Numbered from the stretch's first letter, positions 28,561 through 37,700 are shown. The stretch: DNA of 64,000 nucleotides from Vibrio orientalis CIP 102891 = ATCC 33934 (GCF_000176235.1 NZ_ACZV01000004.1:124001-188000), one strand, 5' to 3'. Numbers and translations: made by a program. The notes: generated by a model from the sequence alone, not told the origin.

Positions 28561-28914
28561 TTAGTCTAACCAAAACATCGATTTAGGATCTTTATCGATC
28601 TCTCTCATTATTGCGGTCAGGTCACTACTTTGCGCCAAGAATGGATAAGGAAGCCAACGGTCGATTTCTGAGTGGTGAGGTAAGAAAAGCTGCCATTGAT
28701 TAAGTTTTCCATTCCATGAGACCTTGGCCACAGGGTTCATATAATCACAGTGCGTTGAGTCCAATAGAAAGTGCTGCTTGATAAAAATGACGCCATTACT
28801 CATGGTTTCATAGCTCGCTTTACCCAGTTCGGCAGGCGTACTTTGATTGCGTTGCTTACAGATCAGCTGCGCTCGGCTTTCAACTTGTCGCTGTAACAAA
28901 CTCACTAATCCCAT
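28561..28914 (-). CDS. DUF3024-like protein, function unknown
   Basis: 117 residues from the ATG at 28914, chosen because AGGA lies seven bases upstream and the family normally begins near this point; an ATG at 28962 has no Shine-Dalgarno sequence. The segment PVAKVSWNGKLNQWQLF followed by the DRWLPYP stretch and a C-terminal helix resembles DUF3024, small cytosolic proteins of unknown role. No membrane segment or catalytic motif is visible. It converges on rnb. Confidence 0.7.
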   Translation of the reverse strand: MGLVSLLQRQVESRAQLICKQRNQSTPAELGKASYETMSNGVIFIKQHFLLDSTHCDYMNPVAKVSWNGKLNQWQLFLPHHSEIDRWLPYPFLAQSSDLTAIMREIDKDPKSMFWLD

Positions 28915-28995
28915 ATTTTCCTCATCCTTGCACGGTTGGCAGAATACACTCGCTTTAAGCATAGTAGGAGTAAGTTATTTGATTGTCTGTATGGG

Positions 28996-29013
28996 TTTTC
29001 ACAAAACTGTCAT
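28996..29013 (+). promoter_or_regulatory. Candidate PhoB box before pstS
   Basis: TTTTCAC-AAAA-CTGTCAT fits the PhoB pattern of two 7-base half-sites separated by four A/T bases. The second half-site is a perfect match and the first is weaker. It lies 58 bases before the pstS start, a usable activator position. Confidence 0.65.
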
Positions 29014-29070
29014 CTAATCGAAATACCATAACGCACATTATTTAATGCCTTTTTCGATTAGGAGAGAATT

Positions 29071-29892
29071 ATGGTTCGCGTTGCACTAGCAACACTTTTA
29101 TCGACTTCATTGCTAGTGGCTCCCGCTTTAGCAAAGGAAGTGAATGTTTCAGGATCTACTTCGGTAGCTCGCGTAATGGATGTCTTGGCTGAACACTTTA
29201 ATAGCACCCACTCTGAGACTTATATAGCGGTTCAAGGCATTGGTTCTACTGCAGGTATTACTCTGGTTAAGAAAGGTGTGGCTGATATTGGTATGAGCTC
29301 ACGTTACCTCACCGATAGTGAGCAAGATGAGTCATTATCTGTTTCTCCTATTGCATTCGATGGTTTAGCGGTTGTGGTTAACCAATCAAATTCCGTTAAT
29401 AATGTCACCCGTGAGCAGCTATTTGATATCTATAAAGGCAAGATCACCAACTGGAAGCAGTTAGGCGGAGCAGATAAAAAGATCGCTGTTGTAACACGTG
29501 AAGCCTCATCGGGTTCGCGTTATAGCTTCGAGAGTTTGATGGGGTTAACTAAGATTGTTAATGGCCGATTGGTGTCAGATATCAACCCAGATAATTTAGT
29601 AGTAAACAGCAATAGCATGGTGAAAACCATTGTGAATCACAATAAACAAGCGATTGGCTTTATCTCAACGGGCTCTGTTGACCACTCGATTAAGGCTATT
29701 CAATTTGAAGGAGTGAGTGCGAATAGTAAAACGATCGGCAGTGGTGAATATGAACTTTCTCGCCCGTTTTTAGTTTTGTACGCTAAAGATAATATCGACC
29801 AAGACTCGAAAGAGTTCTTAGGTTACCTAAAGAGCAAACAGGCCAAAGCTTTGATTGCAGAATATGGCTACACGCCACTCGATGACGAGTAA
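29071..29892 (+). CDS. pstS: Phosphate-binding periplasmic protein, PstS family
   Basis: 273 residues. The signal peptide ends near APALA (about 21). VNVSGSTSVARVM is the phosphate-loop motif and TREASSGSRYSFE carries the second anion-binding segment. AGGAGAG precedes the ATG. It stands alone, without pstCAB or phoU. A PhoB-like box upstream suggests induction on phosphate starvation. It is probably an accessory binding protein serving a transporter encoded elsewhere. Confidence 0.9.
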   Translation: MVRVALATLLSTSLLVAPALAKEVNVSGSTSVARVMDVLAEHFNSTHSETYIAVQGIGSTAGITLVKKGVADIGMSSRYLTDSEQDESLSVSPIAFDGLAVVVNQSNSVNNVTREQLFDIYKGKITNWKQLGGADKKIAVVTREASSGSRYSFESLMGLTKIVNGRLVSDINPDNLVVNSNSMVKTIVNHNKQAIGFISTGSVDHSIKAIQFEGVSANSKTIGSGEYELSRPFLVLYAKDNIDQDSKEFLGYLKSKQAKALIAEYGYTPLDDE

Positions 29893-29901
29893 TGATCGAA
29901 T

Positions 29902-29927
29902 AAAGGCGGCAGTGAGCCGCCTTTTTC
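29902..29927. terminator. Terminator after pstS
   Basis: Stem AAAGGCGGC/GCCGCCTTT (29902-29910 with 29916-29924), 5-base loop, TTTTT on the plus strand. It may also serve the leftward kinase gene ending at 29929, though the T run on that side is short. Confidence 0.85.
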
Positions 29928-29928
29928 A

Positions 29929-30753
29929 TTATTCATTCTCAACTAAAAGTGCTGGGCCGGGTATCGTAATTGTAAATGTGGTTCCTTGTCCGACGACGCT
30001 ATGACACTCGATAGTACTATTAGCACGGGAGAGCACATTTTGCACAATTGACAATCCAAGACCAGTACCGCCATTGTCTTTAGCCGTACTATAGAAATCC
30101 TCAAAAATCTTGCTTAATTTCTGCTCATCCATTCCCATGCCATTGTCTTCAACACTGATCACGACTCGATCTTCTTGATGGTTGTCCATGCTGACGATAA
30201 TCGTTGGTTGTGAGACGTTGTGAAAAGCGTGCTTTTTGGCGTTTAAAATCAGATTGGAAATGACGTGGTAGATGAGGCCTGTATCCGTTTTTACCTCAAC
30301 ATTTTGAATATTGATCATCTTGATTTCGACCCCACGTAAATTAGGCTGCAACGCTAAGATGGTGTCTTGAATCTTGTTGCCGATGTTTACCTTCTCAATC
30401 AAAGAATGAATGTTGTCGGTTGATAAACGTTTAAGCCTTTTGATGATATCGGCAGAGCGATTAAGGTTACTCATCAAGATACTATTGATATTGGCGGACG
30501 AATCGAAGAAATGGTCTAATTCGCTTCGAGTGAGTTTGTTTTCGCGGACTCGACTTTCGAGTTGTTGAATTAGCTTAACTAGGTGGCTCGCAGTGGTAAT
30601 ACTGTTGCCGATAGGAGTGTTGACCTCATGTGTAATCCCCGCGACCAGCTGTCCGATAGAGGCCTTTTTTTCCGCTTCTAACAGCTGTTGCTGAGTCGTG
30701 CGTAGTAACTCTTCAAGGGTGTGACGTGAATTGGGCTCAGTCTGGGTAGGCAT
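29929..30753 (-). CDS. Soluble histidine kinase without a recognisable sensor domain
   Basis: 274 residues. A short N-terminal coiled coil (about 11-35) leads into the phospho-acceptor H42 (GITHEVNTPIG). The ATPase domain has N-box SNLILNAKKHAF, G1 DNGMGMD, F-box FEDFYSTA and G2 GTGLGLSI. There is no membrane segment and no input domain, so it is likely to be switched by a partner protein. Its start overlaps the end of the HD-GYP regulator gene by 17 bases, so they are cotranscribed and translationally coupled. It is the last gene of the four-gene operon read leftward from 35059. Confidence 0.93.
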   Translation of the reverse strand: MPTQTEPNSRHTLEELLRTTQQQLLEAEKKASIGQLVAGITHEVNTPIGNSITTASHLVKLIQQLESRVRENKLTRSELDHFFDSSANINSILMSNLNRSADIIKRLKRLSTDNIHSLIEKVNIGNKIQDTILALQPNLRGVEIKMINIQNVEVKTDTGLIYHVISNLILNAKKHAFHNVSQPTIIVSMDNHQEDRVVISVEDNGMGMDEQKLSKIFEDFYSTAKDNGGTGLGLSIVQNVLSRANSTIECHSVVGQGTTFTITIPGPALLVENE

Positions 30754-32257
30754 TTCTTATCTCGAGGCATTTGTCGAATATCGATAAGAAAGCATCGCAG
30801 ATCTCTGGGTCAAAATGCTTCCCACGTTGCGAGCGAATATAGTCCTTTATCGCTTCTGGTTCCCAAGGCTCCTTATAGCTGCGTTTGGATGCTAAAGCAT
30901 CAAAAACGTCGACAATGGCGGTAATTCGTCCTTCAATAGGGATGTTTTCACCATTGAGTTGGCGAGGGTAACCCGTACCGTCCCATTTTTCGTGATGATT
31001 CCCAGCAATGACTGCCGCGATCTGCAAAATTTCTAGGTTGGAGCCAGACAAAATCTCCTCGCCGATTTCGGCATGGGTTTGCATGATTGCCCACTCTTCA
31101 GAACTCAGTTTGCCCGGCTTGTGCAAGATACTATCGGGAATCGCGATTTTGCCGATATCATGTAAGGGAGAGGCGAGTTTGATCTTGTTGGCATATTCGT
31201 CTGATAGTCCGATGTGCTTGGCGAGTACTTTAGAGAGAATAGCGAGGCGCTTAACATGGCTCCCTGACTCTTTAGAGCGAGTTTCTACTACTTCACCTAA
31301 TCGATAAGCGATCTCTTTCTGAGTTTCGACGATGTCTCGTAGAAGGAATGTTTTATCGTACGCCGCAATCGCGCTATTGATGAAAATGTCGATCAGCTCT
31401 CTCTGTTTTTCGATGACTTCTGCGGGGGACTCAATGAAGATTAGTCCTTGGCAGTGATTGACCGAGACGGGAAGTACGTAGGTGCTATGATCAAACTCGG
31501 AGATCTGAGGGTTGCCGAAGTCGTACTGCTGCGTGCCCAAATCGCAATATTGGGAGAGCTTATTACCAAGTGGACGCATAGAGGTATTTGAGGTAGCGAC
31601 AATGGTCCATTCTCCATCGAGAGGGGCGGCACCAAAGTGAACCGCATGCATTTCATCGAGTCGCAGCAAAGCGACTACTTGAACTAAGATTCCTTGTAGC
31701 CATTCAGCGCTAGAGTCTTCAGTCAAAATATTGGAGGTCGAATTGATAATGCATTTTAGGCCCGCTCGCGTTTGCTCAATGGTTCGGATGTCATTATAAG
31801 CGCGTATCGCTGAGAGCGTTGATGTGGTTAGACGGGTTGAGTTGAGCTCAGTTTTATTCTTATAGTCGTTAATATCATAGTTAAAAATGATCTCTTCTTC
31901 GGGCGCATCACCCGGCTGTCCCGTTCGCAAAATGATTCGGCAGTTATGATCGTTGTATTCATCCCTTATCCATCTCACCAATTCTAAACCCGCTTGGCGT
32001 GTTTCCATTACTACATCTAACAAAATTACAGCGAATGGAGTCTCAGCTTGTTCGATGAGTTGGCGAGCTTGCTTACCAGAGTAGGCGTGAGTGAATCTAA
32101 GGTCGCGGCCAAGGAATTGAAAACTATTTAGAACAATACAAGTGATATCGTGAACATCTTGCTCATCATCCACGATTAGCACTTCCCAGTGTCGATCGGG
32201 ACTTACTTCGTCGTTGGACGGTTCGTCGGCAAAACAAAAGCTATCATTCATATTCAT
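30737..32257 (-). CDS. Response regulator with DUF3369 and HD-GYP domains, second copy
   Basis: 506 residues. The receiver domain (about 24-150) has acidic residues at 30-32 and phospho-acceptor D81 (LLDVVMET). A DUF3369 linker follows. The HD-GYP domain keeps HD (PLHDIGKIAIPDSIL) and HHEKWDGTGYP, so it should be an active cyclic-di-GMP phosphodiesterase. It closely resembles the protein at 18330-19874, including the KRSYKEPW block. An internal ATG at 32251 is an alternative start. It lies between the corrinoid-methyltransferase-like gene and a soluble kinase. Confidence 0.93.
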   Translation of the reverse strand: MNMNDSFCFADEPSNDEVSPDRHWEVLIVDDEQDVHDITCIVLNSFQFLGRDLRFTHAYSGKQARQLIEQAETPFAVILLDVVMETRQAGLELVRWIRDEYNDHNCRIILRTGQPGDAPEEEIIFNYDINDYKNKTELNSTRLTTSTLSAIRAYNDIRTIEQTRAGLKCIINSTSNILTEDSSAEWLQGILVQVVALLRLDEMHAVHFGAAPLDGEWTIVATSNTSMRPLGNKLSQYCDLGTQQYDFGNPQISEFDHSTYVLPVSVNHCQGLIFIESPAEVIEKQRELIDIFINSAIAAYDKTFLLRDIVETQKEIAYRLGEVVETRSKESGSHVKRLAILSKVLAKHIGLSDEYANKIKLASPLHDIGKIAIPDSILHKPGKLSSEEWAIMQTHAEIGEEILSGSNLEILQIAAVIAGNHHEKWDGTGYPRQLNGENIPIEGRITAIVDVFDALASKRSYKEPWEPEAIKDYIRSQRGKHFDPEICDAFLSIFDKCLEIRNAYPD

Positions 32258-32313
32258 TCAATACACTTGGTTTGATAAAGCAAAAGTGTCAATTACTGCT
32301 GTGCAATGTACTT

Positions 32314-32338
32314 ACTAAGTTTTAGGTTACAACTTAGT
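32314..32338. other. Inverted repeat upstream of the second HD-GYP gene
   Basis: ACTAAGTT (32314-32321) and AACTTAGT (32331-32338) lie in the 90-base gap between the corrinoid-protein gene and the HD-GYP gene. No T run follows on the minus strand, so it is not an evident terminator. It could be an operator or processing hairpin. Confidence 0.4.
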
Positions 32339-32347
32339 CAATTTCAA

Positions 32348-34162
32348 CTACTGCTCTGGTTTGAAATGTTCATTCAGTAACTTGGCGGCAGCACTGGCGT
32401 TTGGGCTAAAATGCACACCGAGTTTACTGGCAAGTTGGCTGTTCATCGCGGCTCCGCCACAAACTACATAGTACTTTTCTCGCTCGCCTAGCTCCTTGAG
32501 TAAGCTAAGCACTCGCTCAATGTAGACAATGGAAGAGTCAGTCATAACAGAGATGGCGATGACTTGAGCATTTTTAGCCTGAGCTTGTTCAATAAACTCT
32601 TCGGGAGAGACATTTTTGCCTAAATCACATACATCGTAACCGTGAGCGGTCAGTATCAGAGCGACAAGGTTCTTACCGATATCTTGAGTGTTCCCTCTAA
32701 TCAGGCCAATAACCACAGAGATGCGGTCGTTAAGATCGCCAGATTCCCGATCTTTTTCGATGAGTGGCATTAATATTGGCATGGCGCTATCCATTGCCTT
32801 GGCTGAGCGCATCAAATCGATGACAAAGATGTCATTTTGTTCATACATCTCGCCACATATTTGCATGCCGACGGCCATCCCCTCAAAAAGAAGTGCCTGG
32901 GCTGATATTTTTTCACTTAACCCGGTATTGACCAAAGATACGGTCAGTTCACTGTCTTGCTGAATAACCGCATTGGCTAGATCTTCTAGTAGTTGGTTTT
33001 TCTTGCTGAGAATTTTATGTTTAGGGTGAACTGTGCGTACTTCTTTTCTTTGAATACTGGCTTTATGTTTGGCGTGCCCTGATATAAAGGTTTCAGAAAG
33101 ATCTTCAATTTGATCAAGGTCGATAGGGTACTTAACGGCAGCGCAAGTTTGGATAAGTGCGTGGATGTTTTCATCAGGAACATTCCAGTCCAAATCACAG
33201 CCTGGTGAACAAATATAAGAGCCATTGAGTCCTGCGGTGACAATGCACTTTAAGGTTTCTTTTCTTACTTGCTCTGGGGTGCCGGAGAGCATGGTTGTAA
33301 ATGGGTTTACTGAGCCAACTAAGCAGTAATCATCTCCGACAATTTGGCGAGCTCTATCGATGCCAGGCCAAAAGTCACCATTGATTGCAATCGCGCCTGT
33401 TTCTTTCATGTCGTTCCAAATATGTTCTGTGAAGGTACAGATATGGAGAATTGGGGCGATACCGACCGATTGCATATGCTGAAAAATTTCAATGATATAA
33501 GGTTTTGAAAATTCACGAAATTGCTCCGGAGGGAGAATGTCGGAAGAGCTGAAAGGGTCCAAAATATTGATTGCGTGGGCACCGGCTTCCGCCATCACAG
33601 TGCTAATCGATTTAATGGTGTTGGTGGCCACTCTTAATACTTGATGACAAAACTGCGGATCTTGCTCCATTAAAGTTAAGAATCGCGCTGAACCAGTAAT
33701 TAATTGCGCTGTGGTTGCTGGTCCACCAATAGGAAGCAACACCAGATGACTATCACCGAAGCCGTTTTGGAGTAAGATTTTGATCTCTTCTGCGACGGTG
33801 AGTACGCGCCCTCGAGTGGGATCAAAGTGCTCACTCCGCTCCAGCATCAAATCGAATTCAGCTTTGGTTGGGCAGGGGTGACGGAATAAAGTCGGCTGGG
33901 CTTTATCTAAGTATTCCATACCGGCACCCAGATTCTCCGCAGGAAGAAACAGGTCGGTCCCCGCAATGATGGCATCACCGCCAAATTTGGCTGAGGTGGT
34001 CATCTTGGCTTGCGCCATTAGTTCGGCATTAACTTGGCAATCTTTCGCACTGACATTGCCCGGTAAGTTGCGAATTGCACGAGTCATCATTATAGGGATA
34101 ACCGGGACTTGATCGGGTTGCTCGTTTAATACGGCGGCGAATATACGTTCCTTTCCGTTCAT
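32348..34162 (-). CDS. CmuA/MtaA-like methyltransferase fused to a B12-binding domain
   Basis: 604 residues in two parts. Residues 1-345 are a UroD-fold methyltransferase of the MtaA/CmuA type with the zinc ligand pattern H240-x-C242 and C322. Residues 385-600 are a four-helix cap plus a B12-binding Rossmann domain. The usual DxHxxG cobalt-ligand motif reads N491-T-Q-D-I-G496, so the aspartate and histidine are replaced by Asn and Gln, while GKN and the later CGG loop are kept. Domain order and length match CmuA of chloromethane users. Its place between a soluble kinase and an HD-GYP regulator suggests sensing rather than catabolism. It ends 12 bases after the kinase gene stop. Confidence 0.9.
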   Translation of the reverse strand: MNGKERIFAAVLNEQPDQVPVIPIMMTRAIRNLPGNVSAKDCQVNAELMAQAKMTTSAKFGGDAIIAGTDLFLPAENLGAGMEYLDKAQPTLFRHPCPTKAEFDLMLERSEHFDPTRGRVLTVAEEIKILLQNGFGDSHLVLLPIGGPATTAQLITGSARFLTLMEQDPQFCHQVLRVATNTIKSISTVMAEAGAHAINILDPFSSSDILPPEQFREFSKPYIIEIFQHMQSVGIAPILHICTFTEHIWNDMKETGAIAINGDFWPGIDRARQIVGDDYCLVGSVNPFTTMLSGTPEQVRKETLKCIVTAGLNGSYICSPGCDLDWNVPDENIHALIQTCAAVKYPIDLDQIEDLSETFISGHAKHKASIQRKEVRTVHPKHKILSKKNQLLEDLANAVIQQDSELTVSLVNTGLSEKISAQALLFEGMAVGMQICGEMYEQNDIFVIDLMRSAKAMDSAMPILMPLIEKDRESGDLNDRISVVIGLIRGNTQDIGKNLVALILTAHGYDVCDLGKNVSPEEFIEQAQAKNAQVIAISVMTDSSIVYIERVLSLLKELGEREKYYVVCGGAAMNSQLASKLGVHFSPNASAAAKLLNEHFKPEQ

Positions 34163-34174
34163 GGTTTAGTTCCA

Positions 34175-35059
34175 TTAAGTTTTGTTCATTGGGACGATGA
34201 TGATGTACTCGCACCCCTTGCCCAATGTACTTGTTAAAGAAATACTCCCTTTAAGAACCTGCGTGACGTATGTATAAACTAAATGCATACCTAAACCGAT
34301 ATTTTTTTGGTATTGGGAAGTGGTAAAAAAGGGCGTAAAAATCTCTTCGCACACTTTTGTGTCCATTCCGGTTCCGTTGTCTCTAATGATCATTGTCAGA
34401 TCGTTATCACTGTTATGGATGTAGACATCGATTTGGTTATCCGTTTCCGCAGAGAAGCCATGCTCCACGGAGTTTTCGACCAACTGAGAGAGGATCTCTC
34501 GCCAGCAATTGACCGAGGTATGGGCAATGAAAGGCTCACTTTGTTCAACCGAGTATTCAAATTGACAGTGTGAGTATTCGTTTTGATGAGCATGCAAGAT
34601 CAACGAGACCTCTTGGGTAATATCGACATCAGAAAAGGCAAAGATGCGATTTTCACCGCCTAACTTTTTAAATGTCTCTATCAGTAGCGCTAATCGGTGT
34701 AAGTTTTTGTCGATAAGATCTTCACATTGCTTAGCTTTGGTGACAAACGACTCAAAGCTAGAAGAGGTAAGTGTTGCGTTAGAAAATTCAGTGGCAATTC
34801 GATTGGTCTGTTGAGAAAGCTGTGTGCACGAGGTAATGCACACTCCGATAGGTGTGTTGGCTTCATGGGCGACTCCTGAAATGAGTTTCGCCATCGATGC
34901 CATTCGTCCCTCTTCAATACTCTGGTTTAATTGAGCTTTAAGATCGTCGAGCTCAGCTTCGAGTTTTCGGCGCAGTTTACGCTCTGTTTCCAGCTCTTCT
35001 AGGGGAGAATTTGGCGTAGTTCCATTCTCTCTTTCATTCAGATTCACGGCAAGGCTCAC
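34175..35059 (-). CDS. Soluble histidine kinase, first gene of the corrinoid signalling operon
   Basis: 294 residues. A coiled coil (about 18-52) precedes H65 (GVAHEANTPIG). The ATPase domain has N-box SQLVENSVEHGF, G1 DNGTGMD, FTPFFTT and G2 NIGLGMHL. No membrane or sensor domain is visible. The gene for the corrinoid-domain protein starts 12 bases after its stop, so the two are almost certainly cotranscribed and may interact. The H-box subtype matches the other two kinases in the window. Divergent from the cysteine-rich gene at 35136. Confidence 0.92.
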   Translation of the reverse strand: MSLAVNLNERENGTTPNSPLEELETERKLRRKLEAELDDLKAQLNQSIEEGRMASMAKLISGVAHEANTPIGVCITSCTQLSQQTNRIATEFSNATLTSSSFESFVTKAKQCEDLIDKNLHRLALLIETFKKLGGENRIFAFSDVDITQEVSLILHAHQNEYSHCQFEYSVEQSEPFIAHTSVNCWREILSQLVENSVEHGFSAETDNQIDVYIHNSDNDLTMIIRDNGTGMDTKVCEEIFTPFFTTSQYQKNIGLGMHLVYTYVTQVLKGSISLTSTLGKGCEYIIIVPMNKT

Positions 35060-35135
35060 CTTTTAGTTTAGGCTTTCTGAACGCTTAAAAAGCGACTAGG
35101 CTTGGTTTGAGTATAAGACAAAATGGAACAAGCAG

Positions 35136-35489
35136 ATGGGTTATAAATATTGCTCAAATTGCAGCAGTCTGCTGACGTGCGACCCACCTGAGGAGGCGTG
35201 TTGGTGTATGAGTTTGCCCAATATTGCTCCCACAGTACCGCTCGGGAAAGAAGACTGTTTATGTCGCAAGTGTTTAATAGAACAGATCAATGTAACGTTA
35301 AACGCTTACTACCAAACTCATACGACTGATGAGCTAGTGGCGTTCGCTGCTGAACATAAGCAAGCCAATGTCTACACCGAAGGTTTAGACTATATGTTTG
35401 TGAATGGAGAGCAGCATCCGACTAAGTGGTATTTACTTAAACAAGGCCAATGTTGCCACGAAAACTGTAAGTATTGCCCTTATAAATGA
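35136..35489 (+). CDS. Cysteine-rich protein, CWC domain plus DUF5522
   Basis: 117 residues with 15 cysteines. The N-terminal part (CSNCSSLLTCDPPEEACWC then CRKC) fits the cysteine-rich CWC zinc-ribbon-like domain. The C-terminal part (EGLDYMFVNG then KWYLLKQGQCCHENCKYCPY) fits DUF5522. Both are known as separate small proteins or fusions; here they form one chain. The cysteines suggest zinc or iron-sulfur binding. The NfeD-type gene begins 58 bases later, so the genes may be cotranscribed. Role unknown. Confidence 0.82.
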   Translation: MGYKYCSNCSSLLTCDPPEEACWCMSLPNIAPTVPLGKEDCLCRKCLIEQINVTLNAYYQTHTTDELVAFAAEHKQANVYTEGLDYMFVNGEQHPTKWYLLKQGQCCHENCKYCPYK

Positions 35490-35547
35490 GCGCCGTGTTG
35501 GTGGGGATAGTCTAAACTCAAATCAACAGTATCGGTGGGATAACGCA

Positions 35548-36894
35548 ATGTACCTGCAGAGAATAAAAGCACTCCTATATGCTTTTTTGATCTTGTGGTG
35601 GCCGGCCAGTGTTGTTCAAGCAGAAAAGAATAATGCGCCTAACCAAACGGTACCGGTCATTTCCATCAGCGGAGCTATCGGCCCTGCTGTAGGTGACTAC
35701 GTCACCAAGCAAATCCAGCTAGCGAATCAGCAGCCCAATGTACCTGCCTTGATGATTACTATTGATACACCGGGTGGGCTAGTCAGTAGCTTACGCGATA
35801 TAAACCAGACCATACTCGCGTCTAACATTCCCATTCTTTGCCTTGTGCATCCGCAAGGAGCAAGAGCCGCCAGCGCTGGTACTTTTATTCTCTATGCCTG
35901 TCACATTGCTGCCATGGCGCCCGCAACGACACTTGGCGCAGCAACACTAGTCAGTATTGGCGGGGGTGGGTCACCTAATCAACCCCAAGAAAAGCCGCAA
36001 ACCCCAACAGCAATGGAAAAGAAAGTGCTCAATGATTCCATTGCCTATATACGTTCTCTCGCGCAGCTAAGAGGGCGCAATGCTGAATGGGCAGAGTCTG
36101 CTGTGCGTGATGCCGCGACCTTGTCGGCCAGTGAGGCTAAAGAAAAAAATGTCATCAATTTGATTGCTGACTCTCCCGAGCAACTGCTGCTTTTATTGGA
36201 TGGTCTTACTATCAAAGTTGGTGATTCTCAAGCCACGCTCGCCCTCTCTTCAGCTAATTTGGAGCCTCGGAAGCCCGATTGGCGAAATCAGTTTATGTCG
36301 ACCATCACCAACCCAAACATTGCCTATTTACTGCTGATTATTGGCTTTTACGGCTTGTTGCTTGAGTTCTATAGCCCTGGATTTGGTGTTGCCGGAGTTG
36401 TGGGGGCGATCTGCTTGCTTGTGGCTACTTATGCTTTTCAAATGTTGCCAGTGAACTACGTCGGGGTTGGCCTGATCGTGTTAGGACTAGGTTTGCTGGT
36501 GGCGGAATCCTTAGTGCCTAGCTTTGGTATTTTAGGCTTTGGTGGCGTGGTGGCTTTCGTCTTGGGTTCAATATTTTTGTTTGATAGTGATATTCCTGAA
36601 CTGCGTATCTCTATGAGCCTTATCTATTCCATCGCGTTTACTTCAGCCGCGTTTGTGATGTTTGTTTTGCGCAGAGTGCTACAGCTGAGAAAGAGCCAAG
36701 TGGTCAGTGGTATTGAAGATCTTATCGGCAGTGACGCTGTGGTTGAAAATACGTTTGAACAGTGTGGTTATGTAAGGGTAAATGGAGAACGTTGGGCAGC
36801 ACAAGGTGATGAACATTATTCGGCTGGCGAAGTTGTGGTCATCGAAGATATCGAAGGACTGACGCTGAGAATTAAAAAACAGCAAGGAGGTTAA
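35548..36894 (+). CDS. NfeD-family membrane-bound ClpP-class serine protease
   Basis: 448 residues from the ATG at 35548, which opens a clear signal peptide ([25 protein letters not shown]); a longer frame from 35404 would overlap the previous gene and hide the signal. The protease domain has S109 (AASAGTF) and a lysine near 158-159 (MEKKV) as the Ser-Lys dyad. Four or five membrane segments (about 250-365) are followed by a C-terminal OB-fold NfeD domain. Partner SPFH protein is encoded two bases downstream. The pair probably controls membrane-protein quality. Confidence 0.92.
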   Translation: MYLQRIKALLYAFLILWWPASVVQAEKNNAPNQTVPVISISGAIGPAVGDYVTKQIQLANQQPNVPALMITIDTPGGLVSSLRDINQTILASNIPILCLVHPQGARAASAGTFILYACHIAAMAPATTLGAATLVSIGGGGSPNQPQEKPQTPTAMEKKVLNDSIAYIRSLAQLRGRNAEWAESAVRDAATLSASEAKEKNVINLIADSPEQLLLLLDGLTIKVGDSQATLALSSANLEPRKPDWRNQFMSTITNPNIAYLLLIIGFYGLLLEFYSPGFGVAGVVGAICLLVATYAFQMLPVNYVGVGLIVLGLGLLVAESLVPSFGILGFGGVVAFVLGSIFLFDSDIPELRISMSLIYSIAFTSAAFVMFVLRRVLQLRKSQVVSGIEDLIGSDAVVENTFEQCGYVRVNGERWAAQGDEHYSAGEVVVIEDIEGLTLRIKKQQGG

Positions 36895-36895
36895 G

Positions 36896-37690
36896 ATGTT
36901 GGAACAATTGCTCGTTAGTGGGATGTTAACACCAGTCATCTTGGTTGGTTTGGTGCTGTTAATTGCTTTTAGCTTATTTCGCGTATTGCGTGAATATGAA
37001 AGAGGGGTAATTTTCTTCCTTGGTCGCTTTCAAATGGTCAAAGGCCCGGGGTTAATTGTCGTCATCCCTATGATTCAACAAATCGTTAAAGTCGATATGC
37101 GAACTGTGGTGATGGATGTTCCAAGTCAAGACGTGATCAGCCGTGATAATGTCTCAGTGCGCGTGAATGCGGTGATCTATTTTCGAGTTGTCGATGCGCA
37201 AAAGGCAATCATTAATGTTGAAGATTATTTAGCTGCGACTTCTCAACTCGCCCAAACCACGCTTCGCTCTGTATTGGGTCAGCATGAACTGGATGAAATG
37301 CTGGCTAATCGCGACATGCTCAATACGGATATTCAAACCATTTTGGATGCGCGCTCTGACGGATGGGGAATCAAGGTGTCGGATGTTGAGATTAAACACG
37401 TCGACCTCAATGAAAGCATGATTCGGGCGATTGCTAAACAGGCTGAAGCAGAAAGGGCGAGAAGGGCGAAGGTGATTCATGCCTCGGGCGAGATGGAGGC
37501 ATCAGAAAAGCTTGTTGAGGCAGCGAGTAAGATGGCCACTCAACCCAACGCTATGCTACTGCGTTACTTACAAACCTTGACCGAGATTGCTGGCGAGAAA
37601 AGCTCGACCATCGCATTTCCATTACCGATGGAGTTGATGGAGGGGCTGTTTAAAAGGCACGGAACTGGAGACAAAGAGAATAAATCATAA
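36896..37690 (+). CDS. SPFH/band 7 (stomatin-like) membrane protein
   Basis: 264 residues. One N-terminal membrane hairpin (about 10-30) precedes the SPFH domain ([32 protein letters not shown] shown here in part) and a coiled coil with [17 protein letters not shown] at 36884-36890 lies inside the end of the NfeD-type gene, so the two are coupled. It should oligomerise in the membrane and bind the NfeD-type protein; in Pyrococcus the related NfeD protease cleaves the stomatin partner. Confidence 0.93.
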   Translation: MLEQLLVSGMLTPVILVGLVLLIAFSLFRVLREYERGVIFFLGRFQMVKGPGLIVVIPMIQQIVKVDMRTVVMDVPSQDVISRDNVSVRVNAVIYFRVVDAQKAIINVEDYLAATSQLAQTTLRSVLGQHELDEMLANRDMLNTDIQTILDARSDGWGIKVSDVEIKHVDLNESMIRAIAKQAEAERARRAKVIHASGEMEASEKLVEAASKMATQPNAMLLRYLQTLTEIAGEKSSTIAFPLPMELMEGLFKRHGTGDKENKS

Positions 37691-37700
37691 AGCGTGATGA

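Noticed and set aside
35404..35547. Longer start for the NfeD-type gene
   Set aside because: It would overlap the cysteine-rich gene and push the signal peptide 48 residues inward; the ATG at 35548 is better.
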